The position numbers and the translations under genes are program-made. DNA of 64,000 nucleotides from JADZFO01 sp964512635 (GTDB lineage Bacteria; 4484-113; JAFGCY01). Positions within the stretch are counted from its first letter, which is position 1. The number at the start of each line of letters is the position of its first letter. The notes beneath the pieces are model-generated. The model was not told the origin of the DNA. It did not search any database and was given only the letters and a program-made list of their open reading frames with translations. Positions 1 through 8,296 of this stretch are shown here, in pieces. The stretch is taken from positions 1-64,000 of the forward strand of contig CAZEJB010000022.1 of assembly GCA_964512635.1 (NCBI GenBank), written 5' to 3'.

Positions 1-20
1 ATTGATCTCGGGGGTGGGCC

Positions 21-521
21 ATGGGCCTGCATATTGCTAAGTTGTTACGCGCTGCTTCAGCAGCAGCGATCCTCTGCGCACTCCTGCTTTCAGGCTGCGC
101 CGACACACTGAATGTCGGCGGTTTCGGCGATGACAACGTTCCAATGGTCAGCTCCTTTACTGTTCAGCCTGTTGATGGCGCCTTGCTGCGCGGTGGCGAA
201 CGCGCACTATTCAGGCTGGAGATCCATGGAAATCTAACCCAGGCGTATGTCCCTTACGGACTTGCAATCGATCTGGACGGCGCAGCCGATTCCAACCCGG
301 TCTGGGAAGCCAGCACGCGGACCTCGGCGCGGACAGTGCGCCTGCGACCGGTTGACATCCCGACCACCTACACGGCTATTGCGAGGGTCAGCAACAACTT
401 CGGGCTGACCAGTGCTGGGCAAACCCTTACATTCACAGTGCTGCCGCGCGAAACCTCCGCAGCGCAGGTGTCAGCGGCGGATTCGGCAGCGGGTACTGCC
501 GACAAGGAGAGCAGGCCATGA
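21..521 (+). CDS. Small lipoprotein with one Ig-like module
   Basis: 166 aa. The signal peptide ends in lipobox LLSGC (Cys26), followed by the family signature DTLNVGG that recurs in the next paralogs. The rest is one Ig/PKD-like beta-sandwich module running from a SFTVQP motif to a TLTFTVLP end. It matches the first module of the larger paralogs downstream but lacks their second and third modules. Its stop overlaps the next start (ATGA), so the two are probably co-translated. The role is unknown; outer-membrane or surface location is inferred from the lipobox. Confidence 0.8.
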   Translation: MGLHIAKLLRAASAAAILCALLLSGCADTLNVGGFGDDNVPMVSSFTVQPVDGALLRGGERALFRLEIHGNLTQAYVPYGLAIDLDGAADSNPVWEASTRTSARTVRLRPVDIPTTYTAIARVSNNFGLTSAGQTLTFTVLPRETSAAQVSAADSAAGTADKESRP

Positions 522-1774
522 GCGTCACACCCAAGATCCTTTTGCTGGCTGCAGCGATTTACTGCCTGTTGCTATTCGGCTGCCGGGATACCTTGAATGT
601 CGGCGGAGATAGCCTTCATTTTGGGCCACAGATAACTGCATTCACCGTCGAGCCGGCTGGCACCGCGCAATTGCAGGGCGGAGGTCAGGCAACCTTCAGC
701 GTCAACTTTCAGAACGGCGTCGCACCTTACACGATTGCCATCGACTTCGGCGGTTGCACTGCGCCAAATCTTCTGCCCACACCAGCGACCAGTCCCTTCA
801 GTACCACCGTTACTCTGGTTGAACTGGATACGGAGCAGTCATTCACGGCCACAGCCAGACTCACAGATTACACCGGCATCACCGGCAATCCGCAAACCCT
901 GACTTTCAATGTTCAGCCTTCCCCCAACAACCCGCCCAGCATCGACTCGATTGAAGCGCAAGGCGGAGTTGTAACCGTGGCCGTCAGCGATCCTGACGCC
1001 GAGGATGTGACAGTCACCGCCACTGGTTTCGAACCTGAGCTTTCCCTGGGCCAGTCCAGCCAACAAGTGCCCGGCGGCAATGGAGAGGTGCTGTTTGTTT
1101 TCAGCAGTGTGGAAGTCTTCGCCGGAGCGATTGGCACAGCCAGCTTCAGCGCGACTGATCCGCATGGAGCCAGCGACTCTGACAGCGTTTGTGAGATCAG
1201 AATCTCTCCGTTGGCAACCCCACAGGGGGTGCTGGGCTGCTATCCCCGCGAGAACTGCTGCAGCGTCGGCGACAGCCAGCGAATCTCTGTCTTTACCACG
1301 CCCATTGAGCAGCCGCTCCAGTTCATGAGCGGGGTCAGCGTGGTATTCATGCCCGGCAGCAGTTATGTCGCCGGCTCTTTTGACCACGGCAGCGCTGTCG
1401 ACAGCGATCCTCTGGACCCACAGTTAGCTGGCGACCGCGAGAGCGTGGACGGCTTCTGGGCCCTGGTCAATCCGAGCGGAGGCTTCCTTTCTGGAGCTGA
1501 TCCCAAGCCCGATACCGATCTGCCCGCGCCCTTTGCCGGCGGCAGCGCCTATGACTTCATCATCACGCCGCTGGCTGGGCAGGATGCGCCTGCTGGCAGC
1601 AGCGGCGTCCTCTTCAGTTTCGTTGCGCAGTTCAGCCAGCCGGGCCGTTACTACTTTGACATCCTCGCCTTCGATGAGATCAACCGCACCTACTATCAGG
1701 ACGGCGCTGCGAATGTCTACAACTGGGGCGGCTATTACAACGATGACATCTTCCATTCTGTGTTAGTGCATTAA
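518..1774 (+). CDS. Three-module lipoprotein (Ig-like, Ig-like, cohesin-like)
   Basis: 418 aa. Lipobox LLFGC (Cys22) is followed by RDTLNVGG. Residues about 35-130 form module 1 (APYTIAIDFGG core). Residues about 140-235 form module 2, which starts PPSIDSIEAQGG and contains a DPDAED segment. The remainder is a cohesin-like module with QFMSGVSVVF, DAPAGSSGVLFSF and the family hallmark DEINRTYYQDGA near the C terminus. The start overlaps the previous stop by 4 nt, with AAGGAG upstream. The cohesin comparison rests on fold-level resemblance and is inference. It may bind proteins or polysaccharide at the cell surface. Confidence 0.8.
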   Translation: MSVTPKILLLAAAIYCLLLFGCRDTLNVGGDSLHFGPQITAFTVEPAGTAQLQGGGQATFSVNFQNGVAPYTIAIDFGGCTAPNLLPTPATSPFSTTVTLVELDTEQSFTATARLTDYTGITGNPQTLTFNVQPSPNNPPSIDSIEAQGGVVTVAVSDPDAEDVTVTATGFEPELSLGQSSQQVPGGNGEVLFVFSSVEVFAGAIGTASFSATDPHGASDSDSVCEIRISPLATPQGVLGCYPRENCCSVGDSQRISVFTTPIEQPLQFMSGVSVVFMPGSSYVAGSFDHGSAVDSDPLDPQLAGDRESVDGFWALVNPSGGFLSGADPKPDTDLPAPFAGGSAYDFIITPLAGQDAPAGSSGVLFSFVAQFSQPGRYYFDILAFDEINRTYYQDGAANVYNWGGYYNDDIFHSVLVH

Positions 1775-1777
1775 GAG

Positions 1778-3094
1778 ATGCAGAACAAAGGAAGAAGAAG
1801 TTCAGGGCATAGCACGGTTGGTGCATCCATGGTATTCATCAGTCAAACCTGGCTGTCACCGCTGGCTGCACTTCTGCTTTCATGCGGCCTCTGCGCCTGC
1901 GACACCCGCAACATTGGCACGCGGGCGCAGCCCGACACCGGCCCGGTTATCACCAGCTTCACCGTCACGCCTGAAGATCTGGCCGGTCTGTTTGGCGGCG
2001 AGGACGCGACCTTCAAGGTGGAATGGGAAGGCGGAACCGCGCCTTACAGCATCAGTCTTGATTTCGGCGGCTCGGCTGAGCCAAACGCGGCGCAGGAGGA
2101 CGTAACTTCACCTTTCACTGTTACTCGTACAATGCAGAACATAAGTGCGCAGTCGTTTACAGCAATTGCCACGGTCACAGATATGAACGGTTTCGGCAAG
2201 CCCATGGGCCTGCGATTTGATGTTGGAAGAAACTCCATCGAAGCTCCAAGTATTGACTCCATTGTTGTTGATGGGTCAAAAGTCACCGTTACGGCGAGTG
2301 ACCCCTCAGGCGATGACATTACAGTGAGACTGGATTCCGTGACCGGCGGAATGACGGGCAGTCCCGCCAGCATATTTATTCATGGGTACGGAGAGGCAGA
2401 GTTCGTGTTTGCCGCCAGCGACATCTTTGCCGGCGCTTCTGGAACTGCTACCTTCACAGCTGAAACTAGTTATGGCGGTACCGATACAGACACCTCCGGC
2501 ACCATCACTGTCGCGCCTCTCGTCCTGCCCAGCGACACCCTCGGCGCTATCCCGCTGGTTGACAGCGCCACAGTCGCCGATACCGTCAAAGTCGTCGTCG
2601 CCACCGGCGCGACTGCCAACCCCATGCAGTTCATGACCGGCGTCAGTATCGTATTCCCGCCCGGCTGCGGCTACAGCGCCAACAGCTTCGACTATGGCGC
2701 GCCGGTCGCTGGGGACCCGGGCCTCAACCCTGTCCAAGACAAGGACCAGGAGACTGTCGACGGTATTTGGACCGCGATTGACGCGGCTGCGGGCTTCCTT
2801 GGCGTTGGCGATAACCTGCTTGTCCAGGACACCGATCTGCCCGCACCCTTCACGGGCAGCAGCGCGATCGACTTCAACATTACGCCGCTTGGCGGCGAGG
2901 ATGCGCCGGCCGGTACCCGCGGCATCCTCTTCAACTTCAACCTGGAGTTTTCTGCTCCTGGCGAGTACACCCTGGGCTTCCTGCTCTTCGATGAAGTCAA
3001 TCGCACCTACTACCAGGATGGCAGCCAGGCGGTCTACCAATGGGGCGACATCAGCAACAACAATGAGCACAACACAGTCACGGTGACGCCATGA
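1778..3094 (+). CDS. Three-module lipoprotein, paralog of the preceding gene
   Basis: 438 aa. It has the same three modules as the gene upstream: SFTVTPEDL start, APYSISLDFGG, SIDSIVVDGS, QFMTGVSIVFPPG, DAPAGTRGILFNFNLEF and DEVNRTYYQDGS. Lipobox is LCAC. I keep the start at 1778 because residues 1-17 supply the positive n-region (KGRR) that a start at 1829 would lack. It begins 3 nt after the previous stop and overlaps the next gene by ATGA, so it sits in a tightly packed operon. Function is unknown. Confidence 0.78.
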   Translation: MQNKGRRSSGHSTVGASMVFISQTWLSPLAALLLSCGLCACDTRNIGTRAQPDTGPVITSFTVTPEDLAGLFGGEDATFKVEWEGGTAPYSISLDFGGSAEPNAAQEDVTSPFTVTRTMQNISAQSFTAIATVTDMNGFGKPMGLRFDVGRNSIEAPSIDSIVVDGSKVTVTASDPSGDDITVRLDSVTGGMTGSPASIFIHGYGEAEFVFAASDIFAGASGTATFTAETSYGGTDTDTSGTITVAPLVLPSDTLGAIPLVDSATVADTVKVVVATGATANPMQFMTGVSIVFPPGCGYSANSFDYGAPVAGDPGLNPVQDKDQETVDGIWTAIDAAAGFLGVGDNLLVQDTDLPAPFTGSSAIDFNITPLGGEDAPAGTRGILFNFNLEFSAPGEYTLGFLLFDEVNRTYYQDGSQAVYQWGDISNNNEHNTVTVTP

Positions 3095-3543
3095 AACTAC
3101 CTTGGGTGACACGTCTTTTATTCGCTTGGCGCTTGTTGGCATGCTTCGCGCTGGCTTGCCTGCTTCTGCTTGCTGGTTGCCGGGATACGCTCAACGTTGA
3201 TGGCTCCCTGGGCGGCTGGACTGTTGCAGTCAGAAAGTTCGAGGTGCGCTCGGCCGGTTATGTGAGACTCACTGCCGGCGCTGAGGCCTTTTTCCATGTG
3301 GAGTTTGAGACACGACCCCAGGTGAGTACTGGCCCCTGGACCTATGCAATCGACTTTGGCGGAGCTGTGGCTCAGAATGTCAGCGGTGTACCTGTGGGTA
3401 CCAAGAGTTTCGACCACCTAGCAAATTTCCGCAGTAATGCCGAGGATGAGGAGTACACGGCGGTCGTCAGGGTGACTGATCAATTAGGGATGACAAGCAA
3501 TTACCAAAGCGTAACTTTCACTGTTGCCGGATCAGATCTGTGA
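3091..3543 (+). CDS. Short lipoprotein with a single Ig-like module
   Basis: 150 aa. Lipobox LLAGC (Cys30) is followed by RDTLNVDG. Only module 1 of the family is present (WTYAIDFGGAVAQN, then FTAV/VTD-like strands, ending QSVTFTVAGSDL). The start overlaps the previous stop (ATGA). It could be a genuine one-module member like the gene at 21-521, or the surviving 5' part of a longer gene, because a detached cohesin-like C-terminal fragment follows at 3820-4026. Confidence 0.7.
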   Translation: MKLPWVTRLLFAWRLLACFALACLLLLAGCRDTLNVDGSLGGWTVAVRKFEVRSAGYVRLTAGAEAFFHVEFETRPQVSTGPWTYAIDFGGAVAQNVSGVPVGTKSFDHLANFRSNAEDEEYTAVVRVTDQLGMTSNYQSVTFTVAGSDL

Positions 3544-3587
3544 GCCAGCCTGCCTGGCGTCAGCCGGCAGTGCTTGCACTCGAACGC

Positions 3588-4026
3588 GGCTCTTTGATGC
3601 CCGCTCTATCGTTGCGCCTCTATGGGAAGAAACATTCATGGCGATGGAATGGCGGCGGAAGGCAAAACGGGGCGATGGCCGCGCGCAAGCGCGTATGGCG
3701 CTGCGTTGTCTAGCGGGGTTTCACATGTCCTGTCTTCGACTGCCTGCTGCCCAGGAATGCCGGGCCAGGCCCGGTGTTCCATTGCCCATCGCCCATTGCC
3801 CGTGCTTTCGTTTATAGAAAATGCCGGCGAGGATGCGCCGGCCGGGACCAGCGGCCTCCTCTTCAACTTCAATCTTGAGTTCTCAGCACCCGGCGAATAC
3901 CGCCTCGGTTTCATGGATTTCGATGAAGTGAACCGCACCTACTACCAGGATGGCAGTCAAGCCGTTTATCTCTGGGGGGATATGAGCAATAACAATGCAT
4001 ACAACACTGTGGTGGTGACGCCATGA
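3588..4026 (+). pseudogene. Internally deleted lipoprotein paralog
   Basis: The 5' part (about 3588-3700) resembles the upstream and leader region of the lipoprotein gene at 5377, including the encoded start MAMEWRRKA at 3640. That frame stops at 3817. The 3' part (about 3820-4026) encodes, in a different frame, the last ~67 residues of the cohesin-like module (DAPAGTSGLLFNFNLEF, DEVNRTYYQDGS, WGDMSNNN), closely matching the gene at 1778-3094. The middle of the gene is missing and the two ends are out of frame. It still ends in ATGA overlapping the next start, so it is a decayed operon member. Confidence 0.7.
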
Positions 4027-4775
4027 TCAAGCCAGCCCGATGCAACTGGACCTCCATCTTACCGGCGATCACGTTGGTGCTGCTGAGCGCACTTAGCAGT
4101 GCCTGCGATGGCGCGGACACTGGAGTACCAGGCCCGGACCTGTCTTCAATTACAGCCTTTACTGTCGATCCAGTGGACAGTGAAGAACTTCGGTCACGCG
4201 GCAAGGCCACTTTCACTGTCCATTTCAGCTATGAAGAAGGACCATTTGCCGTAACCATTGATTTTGGCGGTGCCGCGCCGAATATCACCAATGCTCCGGC
4301 GATCAGCCCCTTTGAAACGACGGTATCCCTCGTGCAGCTTGAGCAGGCCCAGACCTTCACCGCCACTGCCTGGGTCACGCTGGGCAACGGTGTCCGGGGC
4401 AGTTCCCGGTCAATCAACTACACCGTTCTTCCGTTTGAGCCACTGGCCATCACCAGCCTGGCCGTCGACGCCAGCCTTCCCGGCAGCGGTGGAAACGTCG
4501 CCGTGCTGACCGCGGATATGGCCTGGAGCGGCGGTGTAGCGCCTTACACTTCAGAGCTGGATCTCGACGCGACCGCGCCGGAGATTCCAAGCGTTGATCC
4601 ATGGTCACTGGCCAGCAGCGGCCCGACTTCCAGCCCTGCGCACTACGAGTACCTGCTTAGCCCCAGGACCGATGGCTACCTGGCGCAGCATAAGGCGATG
4701 CTGACGGTGACCGACGCGCGCGGGAACAGCGCCAACGCCGAGGCCTTGTGGGACGACCCCTTCCCGGCGCCCTAG
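4023..4775 (+). CDS. Lipoprotein with two Ig-like modules
   Basis: 250 aa. Lipobox LSSAC (Cys28). The first module (SITAFTVDPVDS, FAVTIDFGGAAPN) matches module 1 of the upstream paralogs. A second one (ITSLAVDASLPGSGG, APYTSELDLD) resembles module 1 again rather than the cohesin-like module. It ends at PFPAP. The start overlaps the pseudogene stop by ATGA. A 17-bp palindrome (4779-4795) follows the stop. Surface role unknown. Confidence 0.75.
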   Translation: MIKPARCNWTSILPAITLVLLSALSSACDGADTGVPGPDLSSITAFTVDPVDSEELRSRGKATFTVHFSYEEGPFAVTIDFGGAAPNITNAPAISPFETTVSLVQLEQAQTFTATAWVTLGNGVRGSSRSINYTVLPFEPLAITSLAVDASLPGSGGNVAVLTADMAWSGGVAPYTSELDLDATAPEIPSVDPWSLASSGPTSSPAHYEYLLSPRTDGYLAQHKAMLTVTDARGNSANAEALWDDPFPAP

Positions 4776-4778
4776 TCA

Positions 4779-4795
4779 CGCCGGATCATCCGGCG
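4779..4795. repeat. Perfect hairpin after lipoprotein gene
   Basis: CGCCGGAT-C-ATCCGGCG, an 8-bp stem directly after the stop at 4775. There is no T-run, so it is not a classical terminator, but it could stabilise the mRNA end of the lipoprotein operon. Confidence 0.5.
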
Positions 4796-5376
4796 TCGCG
4801 AGCCTGATCGTCCGCGGCACTGGTCCACAAATGCTATTCCATGCTAAACCGGGAGGCCTACTGCACTAATGCACCGGCTGGCGGGGTATAATGCCGCCGG
4901 AGGCACGCTGGCACTATGCCATGCTGTCTCGACTGGTCGGCCGCAGCAAGCGGGCGCCGGGAGAAACCATTTGAAAACCTGTTCACAGGATGCGGCTTTC
5001 AGCGCTCGCCCGGTGCATGATCTGCCGGCACGCAGCGAGCTGGGCCAAAACTGGACTGGAGTGGACCGAAAACACGAATTGACGTTGCTTTTCGGGCTCT
5101 CAGGTTAAACCGGTCCGGAATCAGAGAATGAAAACAGTGTTTTCTGGCAGTAAATCGGCGGCTCAGGTTAAATCGACAGAGTCGGCAACACAATTGCAAA
5201 TGTGTATTGACGTTGTTTTTCAGGGGGCGAAAGTTAAACCCGGTTAGTCGCTGCAGCGGGTGCCGATAAGAACCTTTGCAGAGTTGTGCAAGCGGCTGGC
5301 CAACGGGCGAGGACCTAAGCAGCCGGCGGCTGTTTGAGACCCGCTTTATCATTGCGGCGCTTTGGGCAGAATATAT
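4796..5376. other. Non-coding spacer with imperfect direct repeats
   Basis: No convincing gene. Two ~37-bp copies starting ATTGACGTTG and ending TTAAAC(C)CGGT lie at about 5078-5114 and 5206-5243. A third partial copy (CTCAGGTTAAATCG) is at 5162-5175. The 3' end (5326-5376) resembles 3588-3639 upstream of the pseudogene, so it is probably the shared promoter region of these paralogs. Confidence 0.5.
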
Positions 5377-6723
5377 ATGGCTATGGAATGGCGGAGGAAG
5401 GCGAACGGGGCACAGGCCGCGCGCGGACGAGCGTGCGCTTCGGCTCTGTTCAGCCTGCCATCGGCCATCTGCCTTTTGCCATTTGCGCTGTGCCTCTGTC
5501 TGGCCTCCTGTAAGCCGACCGACACCTCCGGCCTCAAGCCGCCGCCGACTGGCATCGCCCCGGTGATCCAAAGCGTCTCCTTCACCGGCGGCACCGACCC
5601 CTGCAAGCCTGAAGGTACGGTCAACCTGGAGTGGTTTGGCGTAGCCCCGCCATACCGGGTCAAGATCGACCTGCCCGAACCGGCCAGCGACCCCGCGGTG
5701 GTGACCACCTCCGAGAGCAGCGTGCAGGTCAAGCTGCGCCTGCCCGGCGACATGGCTTCCGGCGACAGCCTCAACGCGAAGATCAGCCTGATCGACAACC
5801 GCGGCCTGACAAGGAACCGCGACCTGTCGATCAAGAGCGACTCGATTGTCCAGGCGCCGCCGGTGATTGAGGGCATCAGCATTGAAGGCGCGACGGTCAG
5901 TGTGGCGGTCCGCGGCTCATCCTGCGGCGATCTGGCAGTCAGCGTCGAAAGCACGACCGGTGGACTCAGTGGCTTCCCGGCCCTGGTGGAGATCGATGCC
6001 GAGACCGGCGTCGCTGTCTTTGACTTCAGCGCCCCCGGTCTGGCCCTCGCCGCCAGCGGTACCGCAACCTTTAAGGTGGAGGACGGCATCGGCCAGAGTG
6101 CTACGGCCACATCGGAGGCCATCGAGGTCCCGGCGGTTGAACTGGCCGCCGGCAGCCTCTACGCCATCCCGCTGGCCAACCATGCGCAGGTCGGCGATGT
6201 GGTCAAGCTGCTGGTCTACAGCGGCCCGCTGGAGTTTTCGCTGCAGAGCCTTGGCGGGGTCAGCCTCGTTTGCCCGCCGGGCTGCGAGATCGAGCCCGCC
6301 AGCCTGGACTTCGGCGCGCCAGCGGTTGACGATCCGGCGCTGAACCCGACGGCACCCGCCGACCGCGCCAGCGCCGACGGCATCTGGACGCAGTACATCG
6401 AGCTCAACGGCTTCGAAGTCCAGAGCGACCCGATCGCCGAGCCCGACTGCGAGCTGGGCGAGCCCTTCCTCGACGCCTGCGCCTGGCAGTTCCACGTCAC
6501 CCCCGGCGGCGGCCAGTACATCCCAGCCGGCGGCCAGGGCGCGCTGTTCTCTGTCAATCTGCGCTTCACCGCTCCGGGGACATACCGCCTCGACCTGCGC
6601 CCGGCCGGCGATGTGCCTTACTGCTGGTTCAGCGACCCGGATGGCGCAACCCGCCAGTGGAGCGACATCAGCAATGCCCTGGAACAGTGCACGGTGACAG
6701 TGACCGAAGCAGCGGCGGAGTAG
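5377..6723 (+). CDS. Three-module lipoprotein, diverged paralog
   Basis: 448 aa from this start. MAMEWRRKA at this ATG is conserved in the pseudogene at 3640, which favours it over the ATG at 5362. The signal peptide is long (lipobox CLASC, Cys45). The three-module plan is retained: APPYRVKIDLPEP (module 1), PPVIEGISIEGA (module 2), and a cohesin-like module with VSLVCPPGC, IPAGGQGALFSVNLRF and SDISNALEQCTVTVTE. The hallmark NRTYYQDG is replaced by CWFSDPDGA. Function unknown. Confidence 0.75.
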   Translation: MAMEWRRKANGAQAARGRACASALFSLPSAICLLPFALCLCLASCKPTDTSGLKPPPTGIAPVIQSVSFTGGTDPCKPEGTVNLEWFGVAPPYRVKIDLPEPASDPAVVTTSESSVQVKLRLPGDMASGDSLNAKISLIDNRGLTRNRDLSIKSDSIVQAPPVIEGISIEGATVSVAVRGSSCGDLAVSVESTTGGLSGFPALVEIDAETGVAVFDFSAPGLALAASGTATFKVEDGIGQSATATSEAIEVPAVELAAGSLYAIPLANHAQVGDVVKLLVYSGPLEFSLQSLGGVSLVCPPGCEIEPASLDFGAPAVDDPALNPTAPADRASADGIWTQYIELNGFEVQSDPIAEPDCELGEPFLDACAWQFHVTPGGGQYIPAGGQGALFSVNLRFTAPGTYRLDLRPAGDVPYCWFSDPDGATRQWSDISNALEQCTVTVTEAAAE

Positions 6724-6805
6724 CTAGTTCAGTGTCGAAAAGTCTGTCTGCGCAAACCGATGCGCAGGGTTAGAATTGACCTGATTTGAGTTGGTTGGAG
6801 GACTT

Positions 6806-8127
6806 ATGTTGGGACCACAGTTTCGTAACTACTGCCTGTTGGTGTTGGCGTCAGCCCTGATGCTGTTGGTTTACGCCTGTGGTGGCTCTCCGGCCGTAAC
6901 AGGCGCAGCACTTACCTTTGGAAATCTGAAATTCAGCTCCCCGGCAACTGGCGGCCAGGTCGGATCTCTTTCGCTTGATTGGAGCGGAGGAGTTGCTCCT
7001 TACACATTATCCATTGACTATGGCGGTGCAGCTGTGAACCCGGAGCCGCTGCTGATAAGTCTTGCCCCGATCACCCAGAGTCTGACTTTCAGTTCTGTCA
7101 GCGCAGAGGCTGGACAAACTTACATCATCGAAGTGACCATCACTGATGCTGTCGGCAGCATCGTGAATCACACGCAGCCTCTAACCATTGCTCAAAGCCC
7201 CAACATTCCTCCGGTGATCGACAGTATCGAAGTAGTTGGCGGACAAATTGCTGTGACCGCGCATGACCCTGATGGTGACAATGTGAACCTTTTCATCGAA
7301 AGTGCCAGCGGTGCCATGCGGGTCAATCCGGGGAACTTCAATCTGGGCGGCGGACAGGGACGAGTCACATTCTCTGCCGAAGCAAGAAACGGCCTGCTTG
7401 GTGCGCAGGGTGTGCTGACCATTTCGGCCGTTGACCAGCTGGGCGCGATCGAGACTGCGACGAGTCCGACTGTTCGCATTGAACCCTGGCCACTGGAGCC
7501 AGGCTCGCTGTATGCGATTCCGCTGGTAGAAGAATGCAACGTCAATGACACTATCAGGGTGGCGGTTGTCGCGGGCCCGCTGGAGAAGAGCCTCTTCGGG
7601 GCCGACGTTAGCCTTGTGTTTCCGCCTGGCACTGACTTCGTTCACAGTAGTCTGGACATGGGGGCGCCAAATCCCCTGCACCGGCTGGTGAACCCTCCGA
7701 TTGAGGAGGACTATTCAGGGGACGGGATCTGGACGGCTACGGGGGCTGCTATTTCCCCGTCTGGTTTTACTACAACTATCTCAGGGATGGGCCGGCCTAT
7801 CCAGACGACTATCTGCCCGAACCTTTTACCGGCTCACACGCCTTTGACTTCCCGGCCTGGCCATACCTCCCCCATGACAGTACTCCGGTTCCAGCCGGCT
7901 CTTCAGGCATGCTTCTCAGCGTAGTTGTGAGGTTTGAAGAGCCCGGAGAGTACCGATTTGGATTGCTCGAGAGAGACGAATACGACAGAACGTGCTTTCT
8001 TGAAGCAGATCCAGCGCAGAGTGGTAGTTACGAACGTCTGCACTGGCCGGATCTGAGCAATGACAGCCCCGGTGTGCCGGTTACTGTGCGAGTTCTGCCA
8101 GAAGAAAAGGTGACCAGCCCGGACTAG
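6806..8127 (+). pseudogene. Three-module lipoprotein with a frameshift at a G5 run
   Basis: The ATG at 6806 has a TTGGAGGA ribosome site. Lipobox VYAC (Cys25). Modules 1 and 2 read in frame to about 7740. The cohesin-like module then continues in the -1 frame from GGCYFPVWFYYNY through DYLPEPFTGSHAFDF and PAGSSGMLLSVVVRF to the stop at 8127, giving the expected family C terminus. Without the shift the frame ends at 7924 in unrelated sequence. One extra G in the GGGGG run (7741-7745) would restore the frame. It could be a sequencing error, a real mutation, or -1 slippage; I treat it as a frameshifted gene. Confidence 0.75.
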
Positions 8128-8296
8128 CTGCTTGCCTAGGCAACATTGATAAGACATCAGCTCCGCAAATGCAGACTGGACTTTGCCTGGGAATCTGAGG
8201 CTGGAATAGCTGTCAGTTGTCTTGAAGTCCGTTAAGCCTCCGCAAATCTGTGATTTGCAGTGCAAGCCCGGCGCTTGTCTGCCGACATAGATACAG

